Origin: a bacterium
Lineage (GTDB): Bacteria > Actinomycetota > Acidimicrobiia > Spongiisociales > UBA11373
Direction: 5' to 3'
NCBI GenBank assembly: GCA_013202595.1
Contig: JABMPV010000013.1
Coordinates: forward strand, 1 to 16,224
Length of the DNA stretch: 16,224 bases
The notes under the pieces: generated by a model
The model's input: only the letters and a program-made list of their open reading frames with translations
Database searches by the model: none
What the model was told of the DNA's origin: nothing
Program-made: the position numbers and the translations under genes
Shown: positions 7,888 to 16,224 of the stretch, one piece after another
Numbering within the stretch: position 1 is the stretch's first letter
Layout of the letters: every line of letters starts with the position of its first letter

Positions 7888-8838
7888 TCAGACGTGACCG
7901 GGAGGATTGGGGATGTCGGCGAAGGCTTGAGTCCTGGCGTCGACGATCTCGCTGGCGATCTGGTCGAGGCTGTCCATGAGCCACAGGTATGCAGCCTCGC
8001 CTTCCCGGAAGTCGGCCTTGGCCATGCCTTGGATTCGACCCTGCTCCTGCAGGTCCTTGACCTGGCGAAAGTTGTTGCGCGGCTCGGTGGTGTACACACC
8101 GAGGGTCTTGCCACCCTGCTGATTGAGGATGGAGAAGACGGGGACGTCGCTGGGGCCGTCTGCGATGTAGACCATGTGACTCATCGGCACTCTGCGCTGT
8201 TCCTCGGACATCCGGGCATTCACATCGGTGCCGGCATTCCTGTTGGCACCCTTGTTGATCTCGAACACCGCCCTCGTCTTGGCCGTGTTGTCCACGGTGT
8301 AGCCGAGGTGCGAAATTCGTCTCGGGCCGGAATCGACATCGAAATGCTCGAGGTACCCGGGGGGAGCCAGCCGTTCGATGAAGGCATTGGCCCAGATGCC
8401 GTCGATGTGTGGGGCGATGCACGAGCCTTCGATCATCGGGCGCATGCCGGTGGACACGACGTAGTGCTCGACTGTGATCCCCTGCGTCTTGTACCTGGGC
8501 ACCGAGGCGATGTAGTCCCGTGTGGCGTCGAAGAACTCGGGGATTCCGGGGCTGGGCACGATCTCGGCGCCCAACTCATACAGGCGATCGTTGGTGAGGC
8601 CCTCGAAGATCCCTGCGTCCACGTAGGACAGGATGTGGAGCAGGTAGGCGCTGTCCCGCGAGATCATGGCCCCCTGGCGCCGATAGTGCTCCATGAGGCC
8701 GTCGACCTCGAACCAGAAGGCATCGGTGTCGACTCCGTAGGCGTCGAACAGCGGCTCTTGCTGGTTGCCGGGGATCAGCGTTCGGTCATAGTCCCAAATG
8801 AACGCGATGACAGTTTGGGTGTAGAGCGGTACGGGCAT
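7888..8838 (-). CDS. HAD-superfamily hydrolase
   Basis: A 316-residue haloacid-dehalogenase-type phosphatase or phosphotransferase. Motif I is WDYDRTL (nucleophile D16, acid D18), motif II is VVSTGM (S129/T130), motif III is probably K187, and motif IV is YIADGPSDVP (D227, D231). The long cap between motifs I and II (about 25-120) makes it resemble the phosphoserine-phosphatase-like branch. The substrate is unknown. No clear ribosome binding site precedes the ATG, but it starts 9 bases after the stop of the upstream 126-aa gene, which suggests coupled translation. The SDR gene follows 51 bases later. I cannot link the three to a known pathway. Confidence 0.88.
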   Translation of the reverse strand: MPVPLYTQTVIAFIWDYDRTLIPGNQQEPLFDAYGVDTDAFWFEVDGLMEHYRRQGAMISRDSAYLLHILSYVDAGIFEGLTNDRLYELGAEIVPSPGIPEFFDATRDYIASVPRYKTQGITVEHYVVSTGMRPMIEGSCIAPHIDGIWANAFIERLAPPGYLEHFDVDSGPRRISHLGYTVDNTAKTRAVFEINKGANRNAGTDVNARMSEEQRRVPMSHMVYIADGPSDVPVFSILNQQGGKTLGVYTTEPRNNFRQVKDLQEQGRIQGMAKADFREGEAAYLWLMDSLDQIASEIVDARTQAFADIPNPPGHV

Positions 8839-8847
8839 GGTGCCCGA

Positions 8848-9228
8848 TCAGGGTACTTCCCAGGCTCCGAATCTCACACGACCGCTGTCCTCAACCCACC
8901 AGGGCTGGAGACGGGCAGGCCGCCGCCGGAGGCCGGCATGGGCCTCGCCGATGCGATGGGTCGGAATCAGCACGGTGATGGCCCAGCCGTCGGCAGCGAG
9001 CCGCGTGATGCCGGCGCCGAGGTCGGCGGGATCGACGTTCTCACCGACGACACATTCGATGACACCGACTTCGGCGGCGACGATTGCGTGCCCCGGGAGA
9101 CCGTGAACGCCCGAGACGGCGTCAAAGGACGACTCGATGACGGTGGACCCGGCACGGGTGTAGCGCTCGGTGACCGCAGTGATCACGGCCGTTTCCTCGG
9201 TCGTGCGGGTGTCTGCCGTCAAGACCAC
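8848..9228 (-). CDS. Conserved-looking hypothetical protein, 126 aa
   Basis: I do not recognise this protein. It is soluble in appearance, with no signal peptide or membrane helix. An alpha/beta pattern is suggested by the hydrophobic strands GHAIVAAEVGVIECVVGE (46-63) and WAITVLIP (82-89), followed by a basic segment (RIGEAHAGLRRRPARLQPWW) and a tryptophan-containing tail. A GTG start at 9228 has GGAGG 5 bases upstream, and the gene has the best promoter in the window. It is the first gene of the operon with the HAD and SDR genes. The regular start, strong ribosome binding site and tight spacing argue that it is real. Confidence 0.75.
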   Translation of the reverse strand: MVLTADTRTTEETAVITAVTERYTRAGSTVIESSFDAVSGVHGLPGHAIVAAEVGVIECVVGENVDPADLGAGITRLAADGWAITVLIPTHRIGEAHAGLRRRPARLQPWWVEDSGRVRFGAWEVP

Positions 9229-9249
9229 GGGTACCTCCGTCGCGAATGA

Positions 9250-9287
9250 TTACAGGAGTGTAGTTACAAGCCCGTGAGCCCTGTCAA
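9250..9287 (-). promoter_or_regulatory. Promoter of the hypothetical/HAD/SDR operon, with TACA/TGTA dyads over the -10
   Basis: On the minus strand, TTGACA (9287-9282) is a consensus -35. It is followed after 19 bases by TACACT (9262-9257), a reasonable -10 element. The -10 lies inside two overlapping dyads: TACA-N4-TGTA (9251-9262) and TGTA-N2-TACA (9259-9268). TTACA is also repeated directly at 9250 and 9264. This may be an operator. The predicted leader is about 20 bases long and carries GGAGG. The regulator is unknown. Confidence 0.6.
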
Positions 9288-9295
9288 CACGGCAG

Positions 9296-9332
9296 TTGGG
9301 CGCCCGGGTGGTCCCGGTCGTATCCTCGGAGC
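9296..9332 (+). promoter_or_regulatory. Candidate leaderless promoter of the membrane protein gene
   Basis: TATCCT (9321-9326) ends 6 bases before the GTG start at 9333, where transcription would be expected to begin. A weak TTGGGC (9296-9301) could be the -35 at 19-base spacing. GGAG lies only 1 base before the GTG, too close to act as a ribosome binding site. Confidence 0.4.
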
Positions 9333-10484
9333 GTGAGCAAGTTGACTGCCGATCGGGAACGGGACATCGAGCGCTGGTTGACGCGCCGTGGGATCCCCCA
9401 CTTCATCGACCACTACAGCGCCAGCCGGGACGTGCTCACCCGGGCGATACCCCTGCTCACGTTCATCTTCCTGGTGGAAGCGTTCGGCAGCGGAAAGCTG
9501 GAATGGCCGTGGTGGGCCAACCGCCTCGCCGAGATCGCAGGCCTCGCCCTGCTCGTCGGCGTATGGGCTCTGATCAACCACCGGCGGGGCCGCCCTCTAC
9601 TGGCCCGGCCGGACCATGTCGGAATCCCCGAGATGGCCGTGTTCGTGCTGGTGCCGGCGTTCCTCCCTGTCCTCTTCGGCGGCGAGTGGATCGACGGCCT
9701 GGCCACCATCGCGGTCAACCTGGGGATCCTGGCCGCGATCTACCTGGCGACATCGTATGGATTGGTGCCGATGGCCCGATGGGGTGCCGTCCGCATGGCC
9801 CGTCAGTTCCGCGACACCCTGCGCTTGGTGGCCCGGGGGCTCCCTCTGCTGCTGGTGGCGTTCGTCTTCCTGTTCATCAACGCCGAGGTCTGGCAGATGG
9901 CCAGCACGTTCAACGGAGCCACGCTGGCCGCCGTGCTCGGCATGTTCGCCGTCGTCGGCGCCATCTTCATCCTCGCTCGACTGCCCGGCGAGATCCGCCC
10001 GCTCGCCGAGTTCGACGCCGGCCAGGTGGAAGCGGCGATCGTCGGCACGCCAGCCGAAGGTCTGCCCTGCGATGGGCTGGACTTCGTGCCCGAACCCACG
10101 TCGCGTCAATGGGGCAATGCCGGGCTGGTGGTGCTGTTCGTCCAGGGCCTGCGGGTCATCCTGGCTGCGACCCTCATCGGGGGATTCTTCGTCGCCTTCG
10201 GCCTGCTGACCATCCGCCTCGAGGTGATCGAGACCTGGACGCAGGCTCCGGCCGACGTCCTCGGCACCATCGGGTTGTTCGGCCGGGAGGTCGCCGTCAC
10301 TTCCGAACTGATGAAGGTGGCCGCGTTCCTCGCAGGATTCTCCGGCATGTACTTCGCCGTGTACCTGGTCACAGATCCTGCGTTCCGCACCGAATTCTTC
10401 GATGACATCACCGGCGAGGTGCGGCAGGCCTTTGCCGTGCGCGCCGCGTACGTCACCGCACTACGGGCAAAGGCCACCGACTGA
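9333..10484 (+). CDS. Polytopic membrane protein of unknown function
   Basis: A 383-residue protein with about eight hydrophobic helices (roughly 36-51, 62-82, 99-116, 121-145, 168-186, 196-216, 262-294 and 327-347). A short charged N-terminus resembles SKLTADRERDIERWLTRRG, and a polar segment of about 40 residues (218-258) lies between helices 6 and 7. I see no transporter signature, enzyme motif or conserved histidine cluster that allows assignment. The GTG at 9333 is the only reasonable start, because the next ATG lies inside the third helix. Transcription is divergent from the hypothetical/HAD/SDR operon across a 104-base gap, so the two promoters may share control. The gene converges on the tandem GNAT gene, and the 60-base gap between them shows no clear terminator. 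Confidence 0.85.
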   Translation: MSKLTADRERDIERWLTRRGIPHFIDHYSASRDVLTRAIPLLTFIFLVEAFGSGKLEWPWWANRLAEIAGLALLVGVWALINHRRGRPLLARPDHVGIPEMAVFVLVPAFLPVLFGGEWIDGLATIAVNLGILAAIYLATSYGLVPMARWGAVRMARQFRDTLRLVARGLPLLLVAFVFLFINAEVWQMASTFNGATLAAVLGMFAVVGAIFILARLPGEIRPLAEFDAGQVEAAIVGTPAEGLPCDGLDFVPEPTSRQWGNAGLVVLFVQGLRVILAATLIGGFFVAFGLLTIRLEVIETWTQAPADVLGTIGLFGREVAVTSELMKVAAFLAGFSGMYFAVYLVTDPAFRTEFFDDITGEVRQAFAVRAAYVTALRAKATD

Positions 10485-10544
10485 TCGAGGCCCGCCGCTC
10501 CTCGGAACCCCTCTGCAGGAGAGCCGACATCGATTGGGTGCCGA

Positions 10545-11456
10545 TCAGCCAATCGCTTTCACGTAGCCGTCGAGCAGGTGCCATGGCTTGAATCCGGCGC
10601 TGCGGTACAGAGCCTCCGATGCAGCGTTCGACCCTTCATTGGCGACGATGACGAACTCCATCCCGGCGTCGGCCATATGGCGGGCGGCAAACCTCACGAC
10701 CGCCTTCCCCAACCCACGCTGCTGATGATCGCGATGGGTACCCACCGCCTCCAGCAGGCCCGTCCGATTGAGGTTGTCGTACCAGGTCACCGCAAAAGCC
10801 GCGAGCTCTCCATCGGCCGCCTCCGCCACCAACTCTCGCCCGGGGTCGTAGCCGGGAGACTCCATCACTTGCCGGTACAGCTCAGGCGTCCAGCCGGCCC
10901 CGGGGAAGGCGGCCGAGTGGAGATCGGCCACCGCTGCGGCCTCCTCCACACCGGCGACGGGGCGGATCGAGTAACCGTCAGGGATCATTGGCGGAGCCAG
11001 GTCGGCGATCCGCGCCCGGTTGATCACATAGGGGGGTTCGCCGTCGGACTCCCATCCCATCTCCGCGAGCAGCCCGATCCGGGTCAGATCGCACCGGAAG
11101 GCGTCACCCAGCATCTGATTGCTTTCGATGCCGTGGAGGCGCATCAGTTCGGCGGTGCGGGTGTCGGCGTACTCCAGCACCTCGCGCTCGAATACCCCGC
11201 CTCGCATGTCGGGTCGCACCTGGGCGTCGTACGACCGATGGCGTGGCCCCACCAGCACCCAGGCGGCGACGCCGACCCGGTCCTCCCACACAGTCATCAC
11301 CTCGGCGGGTTCGAAGAGTTTGTTGCCGTTGAACAGCCGATGTGGGATGTCGCCGGGGTGCACGTACCCGCACCCACCGGTGGCGGCAATCGCCGCCGCG
11401 TTGAACGCCTGCAGCAGCCCAACATCGGTCTCGCCCTCGTAGGTACGGCGTCGCAT
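10545..11456 (-). CDS. GNAT acetyltransferase with two GNAT-like domains
   Basis: A 303-residue protein. The C-terminal half (about 158-303) is a clear GNAT acetyltransferase, with the acetyl-CoA pyrophosphate loop in HRDHQQRGLGKAV (241-253) and the later ASEALYRSAGFKPW. The N-terminal half (about 1-150) looks like a second GNAT domain that has lost this loop, as in other tandem GNAT enzymes such as mycothiol synthase. I do not claim that specific function. The ATG at 11456 has GGAGG 4 bases upstream and is preferred to the in-frame GTG at 11474. TAGGGT (11492-11497) may be its -10, with no recognisable -35. The gene is single, and its acceptor substrate is unknown. Confidence 0.87.
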   Translation of the reverse strand: MRRRTYEGETDVGLLQAFNAAAIAATGGCGYVHPGDIPHRLFNGNKLFEPAEVMTVWEDRVGVAAWVLVGPRHRSYDAQVRPDMRGGVFEREVLEYADTRTAELMRLHGIESNQMLGDAFRCDLTRIGLLAEMGWESDGEPPYVINRARIADLAPPMIPDGYSIRPVAGVEEAAAVADLHSAAFPGAGWTPELYRQVMESPGYDPGRELVAEAADGELAAFAVTWYDNLNRTGLLEAVGTHRDHQQRGLGKAVVRFAARHMADAGMEFVIVANEGSNAASEALYRSAGFKPWHLLDGYVKAIG

Positions 11457-11593
11457 CGGTCCTCCACGGGTCACAGGCCTGTCCGGATTGGACCCTACGC
11501 GTCAGTGGCCGCTCATCGCCACCTGGTTGTTCAGAACCTGGCCGTACTGGCCCCCCTCCCCCAGCTTCGCGGCGGCAACATGACCGGGAGCAA

Positions 11594-11615
11594 CCCTCCC
11601 GACTCGTCGGGAGGG
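11594..11615. terminator. Perfect 10-bp inverted repeat downstream of the two-helix protein gene
   Basis: CCCTCCCGAC (11594-11603) and GTCGGGAGGG (11606-11615) form a perfect stem, realistically 9 bp with a 4-base loop. It lies 48 bases after the stop of the 248-aa gene on the minus strand and upstream of the tandem GNAT gene. No T-tract follows. Most likely it is a rho-independent-like terminator that insulates the two genes. Confidence 0.55.
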
Positions 11616-11662
11616 GCAAGGTCGCCTTACGAATCGGCCATCGGCCGATACGCGGCGACCCG

Positions 11663-12409
11663 TCAGCGCAGTTTGGCCATCTGCTTTTCGAGGCGGCGCA
11701 CCCGGTCCTCGAGACTTTCGACCAGGGTGTCGGTGTCCTTGCCGCGCATCATCGCCCATCCCAATCGCAGCTCGTCGGTGATGGGTCGCACCGCGGCAAT
11801 CGCCCACACGAGGGCCCCGAAGAGAGCGATCGCCAGGATCCAGCGCAGCGCGGCCCACATGGACGAACGCACCTCACTTGCGTACTCGACCGTGTCACCG
11901 GCCGCCTCTTCCAAGCTCTCGGGCACCGTGGCGAGTTGGGCGATCTTCACAACGGGGTCGCCCAGTTCGCGACCCGCCTCGGCGAGACGCCCGGTCAACT
12001 CCTTGAGTTGCTCGACACCGGGAATGGGGATGTCCAGCGAACCCGCTCCCAGGGTGAAATCGGGCAGATCGATCTCCACATCGATGATCGGTATCTCGAA
12101 CGGAGGGATCTCGATCTCGGGGAGCGGGATCGAAACCGAATCAGCCAGAGCCCCGACACGATCGATGAGCGCGTCGGCCGCTCCGGTTGCGGCTGCCGCA
12201 AACGACCCGATCGCCTGTAGGCCCTCGTTCGCCTGCTCGACCGCTTCACGGATCTCGTCGAGTTGGGCGCTCAACTCCTCTCCGTACTGCCGGGTGGCTT
12301 CGGACACCTGACGCACGGTCAGCCACGTGACCAGGATCAGTGCGATCGCAATCAGCACGGGCAGCAGCACGCGCAAGACGATCATCGCTCCCTTGAGTCG
12401 ACGCATCAT
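11663..12409 (-). CDS. Two-helix membrane protein with an Ile/Pro/acidic extracytoplasmic segment
   Basis: A 248-residue protein I cannot assign to a family. In order, it has a basic N-terminus (MMRRLKG), membrane helix 1 (8-31), a likely coiled coil (33-65), an Ala-rich stretch (66-90), an unusual segment of alternating Ile, Pro, Glu and Asp (93-131, e.g. SIPLPEIEIPPFEIP), a helical region (132-180), membrane helix 2 (184-205) and a C-terminal coiled coil (227-247) rich in Arg, Glu and Lys. The predicted topology puts both ends in the cytoplasm and residues 32-183 outside. The ATG at 12409 has GGAGGA 7 bases upstream. The longer frame to 12694 overlaps the divergent GNAT gene and looks non-coding. 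It could be a sensory or structural envelope protein, but no kinase, HAMP or methyl-accepting motif is seen. Confidence 0.82.
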   Translation of the reverse strand: MMRRLKGAMIVLRVLLPVLIAIALILVTWLTVRQVSEATRQYGEELSAQLDEIREAVEQANEGLQAIGSFAAAATGAADALIDRVGALADSVSIPLPEIEIPPFEIPIIDVEIDLPDFTLGAGSLDIPIPGVEQLKELTGRLAEAGRELGDPVVKIAQLATVPESLEEAAGDTVEYASEVRSSMWAALRWILAIALFGALVWAIAAVRPITDELRLGWAMMRGKDTDTLVESLEDRVRRLEKQMAKLR

Positions 12410-12554
12410 GTGGCAGTCCTCCTCGACGGTCTCGTGATCGCTACGTATAGGGGCCTCCGCCGGACCGCGCCTGCGATCCCGAGTCGGAGAGTGCACCCCG
12501 TCTGCTGCGCTCCAGAACCGTACCCGGCTGACGGCCATCAGAGCACGCACCAGA

Positions 12555-12568
12555 TATGCTCCGGAGAG
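12555..12568 (+). promoter_or_regulatory. Candidate leaderless promoter of the small GNAT gene
   Basis: TATGCT (12555-12560) lies 8 bases before the ATG at 12569, so the transcript would start at or next to the start codon. The purine run GGAGAG touches the ATG directly and is too close to serve as a standard ribosome binding site. No convincing -35 is seen. Confidence 0.35.
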
Positions 12569-13036
12569 ATGGGCGCTCCCGACGACCCCGGGTATTCGAT
12601 CGAACAGATCGACGTGGCGCGTGCACTCACCCTCCGCCATGCATTGCTCAATCCCGCCGGACCGGGCACATCGGTCGTGCACGCCGGCGATCACGACTCA
12701 GCCAGCATGCATTTCGGGGCGTATCGCAACGACGTGCTGATCGGAGTCGCCACGCTCATCCCTGCTCAGGTGCCGGGGGCGGGATCCTCGGTCGAGGTGA
12801 CGGGCGTTGCCGTGGAACACGGCCATCGGGGCAGGGGCATCGGCCATCTCCTGCTGGACGCCTGCATCGCCGCGGCGACCGACTCGGGCGCGGCTTCACT
12901 GACGGCAGCCGTGCCTGCGCTGGCCCACGGATTCTTCCGCCACGAAGGCTTCGGGCGGGTGGGCGATCCCTATGAAGCCGTCGACGGGACGCCCCACTAC
13001 CGCATGGCGCGGCCACTCGACCCCGATTCTGAATAG
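12569..13036 (+). CDS. GNAT family N-acetyltransferase
   Basis: A 155-residue single-domain GNAT. The acetyl-CoA-binding motif A is VAVEHGHRGRGIGHLLL (80-96), with the RGRGIG loop. Motif B is GFFRHEGFGRVGDPYEAVDGTPHYRM (121-146). The ending, in which a substrate-side loop leads to PHYRMARPL, resembles ElaA-like GNATs, but that is only a similarity of pattern. The frame is open further upstream to 12263, over the divergent gene. I chose the ATG at 12569 because the fold begins there and a -10-like hexamer precedes it. A pseudogene of an FMN reductase follows after 90 bases. The acceptor substrate is unknown. Confidence 0.87.
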   Translation: MGAPDDPGYSIEQIDVARALTLRHALLNPAGPGTSVVHAGDHDSASMHFGAYRNDVLIGVATLIPAQVPGAGSSVEVTGVAVEHGHRGRGIGHLLLDACIAAATDSGAASLTAAVPALAHGFFRHEGFGRVGDPYEAVDGTPHYRMARPLDPDSE

Positions 13037-13126
13037 CCGCCCGGTCCGGGCAAGCCAGACGGGACCGCAGGAGGGAATGCCGGCGGGCACCGTGCGATTG
13101 GTGGCCTCGACCGACGAGGAGACGCC

Positions 13127-13580
13127 ATGGAAACGATCTCGATCCTGGGCATCTCGGGCAGCCTGAGAACCGGTTCGTGCAACACCGCTCTTCTCCGGGC
13201 TGCCGCCGAGATAGCCCCTGATGATGTGACGGTTTGCGCGCTCTGAGTACAACTTCTCGGTCACCGGTGCGCTCAAGAACGCCATCGACTGGGCGTCACG
13301 TTCGGGCGGCCTCCCCGGCCCTCCCCTCGACCTCAAACCGGCGGCCGTCCTCGGTGCGGGAGGCCGCTTCGGAACGCTGAGATCACAGATGCACCTGCGC
13401 GACAAGCTGCTCCACAACGACGTGCGAACCGTCAACACCCCTCAAGTGATGATCGATGCGCCGCGCGTCAAGTTCGATGAGCATCTGCGTTTGATCGACG
13501 ACCGCCACCGTAATCAGATCGGCAGGCTGCTCGACGGCCTCCGCTCCCTGATCCTCGAGACGCGCACCGCCACGGACTGA
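13127..13580 (+). pseudogene. NADPH-dependent FMN reductase, disrupted by an internal frameshifting deletion
   Basis: The N-terminal part, from an ATG at 13127 with GAGGAG 5 bases upstream, encodes the flavodoxin-like start METISILGISGSLRTGSCN and stops at TGA 13244-13246 after 39 residues. The C-terminal part resumes in the next frame at 13245 with EYNFSVTGALKNAIDWASR and runs 111 residues to the stop at 13578-13580. Family members (about 180-190 aa) have roughly 35 more residues between these parts, covering the loop leading to the TPEYN motif. The intact enzyme would reduce FMN or quinones with NAD(P)H. The good ribosome binding site and clean C-terminus suggest a recent deletion, or an assembly error. 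If real, only non-functional pieces are made. It lies 17 bases upstream of treS. Confidence 0.85.
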
Positions 13581-13597
13581 GGTAGGTTTCTGGGCGC

Positions 13598-15207
<1,610 letters not shown>

Positions 15208-15211
<4 letters not shown>

Positions 15212-16101
15212 GACGGCGATCTGCAGCCGGGTGGGTGGCCATCGTCCTGATGTTCACGGCCTGCGGCAGTGGGACGTTCGCCGACGAAGCTCAGGAGTCG
15301 ACCACTGTCGCGACGACACCGTCCACCACCACTCGCCCTTCATCCACCACATCGGTTGCTCAGACCACGACCACCTCACAGGCGACAACGACGACCCTGC
15401 CCACCGGCCCGCCGCTCACCACGACGGACCCGCCCATGGAAACGGGGTTCTCCCGTGCCTGGGACGAACCGCTCGACACGGTGGCGGCGCTCGCAACGGT
15501 CTTCGAGTCCACGCCGTTCTGCGCCACCGGGATCGACTACTCGACGGTCGGGAGCGTCGGAGCGCCCACCATCCGGGTGATCTGCCGGGACATCCCCGGA
15601 CGCCGCGTGTCGATCACGAGTGTGGCCAGGGATGCCGACCCGGGCACGAAGGTCCACCACATGTGGCTCAACTCCGAAGATGGCACCGAGCACTGGTTTT
15701 GCGCCCAGGCCTTCGCCGGTGAAGAGGCCCGGCGCTGTGACACGGAGATCCTGCCGCGTGGCGAGGGCTTCGAACCACTCCTGTTCGGCCCGCATTTCGA
15801 CCTCGTGGGAACCTTCACCGACGACGCCCCACCGGGGTTCGCCGGCACGACTCCGAGCGTGACATCCGCGGACGCTGCCACGATCGCCGGCCGATCAGCC
15901 CACTGTTTCGTCTTCACCTCGACCCCGGGCGAACTGCGGGAGTGTTACGACACGGAACTCGGTGTCCGCCTCCTCACCGAGTACCGCACATCGGGTTCCT
16001 GGCTGCCCCATTGGCAGATCACATCGCTGACCGGCATCGACCCCGCCGAGTTCACCCCGTCGGGCGAGTACGTCCCGGGAGCCTTCTTCTCGGAGATCTG
16101 A
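15208..16101 (+). CDS. Putative lipoprotein with Thr/Ser/Pro-rich linker
   Basis: A 297-residue secreted protein of unknown function. The basic start MRRR, a hydrophobic stretch (7-17) and FTACGSG suggest a lipoprotein signal with lipidated C19, although F at -3 is not the usual residue. A Thr/Ser/Pro-rich linker follows (31-75, mostly T), of the kind that is often glycosylated in actinobacteria. The globular part (about 78-297) has six cysteines (105, 126, 165, 177, 233, 246), enough for three disulfides. The ATG at 15208 overlaps the treS stop (ATGA), so translation is coupled. The open frame further upstream lies inside treS and is not used. Because it follows a cytoplasmic enzyme, a shared role in envelope or osmotic stress is only inference. 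Confidence 0.83.
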
Positions 16102-16110
16102 GCCACCGGT

Positions 16111-16188
16111 TGTCGGTTGTCGGTCATCAGTCATCGGTCATCAGTCATCAGATTTACAGTCATCAATCGTCGGTCATCAGTCATCGGA
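16111..16188 (+). repeat. 7-bp tandem repeat array, consensus CRTCRGT, 10 regular units and one irregular
   Basis: Starts 9 bases after the lipoprotein stop. Units include TGTCGGT (twice), CATCAGT, CATCGGT, CATCAGT, CATCAGA, CATCAAT, CGTCGGT, CATCAGT and CATCGGA. One 8-base interruption, TTTACAGT (16153-16160), breaks the register. It has the same consensus and gene-relative orientation as the array after the SDR gene. The last 36 bases (16189-16224) are A-rich and unlike the rest of the window, and no gene is seen in them. Confidence 0.88.
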
Positions 16189-16224
16189 CAAAAAACACCT
16201 AGAAGAAACAACAAACACCGACGA

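Noticed and set aside
11502..11858. Minus-strand open frame ending in KLGEGGQYGQVLNNQVAMSGH
   Set aside because: It overlaps the 248-aa protein in another frame, runs through the perfect inverted repeat at 11594-11615, and has no ribosome binding site or recognisable domain.
13039..13051. Dyad GCCCGGTCCGGGC after the small GNAT stop as a terminator
   Set aside because: The stem is 5-6 bp with a 1-3 base loop and no T-tract, so it is too weak to call.
15942..16202. Open frame ending in a repeated VISHQSS peptide
   Set aside because: It is generated by reading the heptamer array and by an out-of-frame overlap with the lipoprotein gene.

Overview
The window reads as a chromosomal segment of a high-GC actinobacterium. 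An Acidimicrobiia-like lineage is my best guess, from gene content and style only. The supporting signs are a full-length PlsB acyltransferase, a TreS trehalose synthase, an NfuA-type Fe-S carrier, frequent GTG starts, and several genes with a -10-like hexamer directly before the start codon. I see no tRNA, rRNA, CRISPR array, phage gene or transposase.

Layout. Positions 55-1278 (-) hold an ATP-grasp ligase. It is divergent from an NfuA-type protein (1357-1968, +). That gene converges on a two-gene minus-strand unit: a PAS sensor histidine kinase (4410-6704) followed after 8 bases by plsB (1978-4401). A gap of 367 bases (6705-7071) holds two inverted arrays of a degenerate 7-bp repeat, flanked by GC hairpins. 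Next is a minus-strand operon transcribed from a recognisable promoter near 9250-9287: a 126-aa unknown protein, a HAD hydrolase and a short-chain dehydrogenase. Divergent from it is an eight-helix membrane protein of unknown function (9333-10484, +). It is followed by a tandem-GNAT protein (10545-11456, -) and a 248-aa protein with two membrane helices (11663-12409, -). On the plus strand come a small GNAT (12569-13036), a broken NADPH-dependent FMN reductase pseudogene (13127-13580), treS (13598-15211), and a Thr-rich lipoprotein whose ATG overlaps the treS stop. The window ends in a third 7-bp repeat array and an A-rich tail.

How the parts relate. Three units look co-translated: histidine kinase with plsB (membrane sensing beside the first step of phospholipid synthesis), the unknown/HAD/SDR operon, and treS with the lipoprotein. 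The remaining genes are ordinary housekeeping or accessory functions.

The strongest non-genic signal is the heptamer repeat family (CRTCRGT read in the direction of the upstream gene). It appears just 3' of two unrelated genes, and in one case as a back-to-back inverted pair. No known defence, mobile or biosynthetic system is evident.
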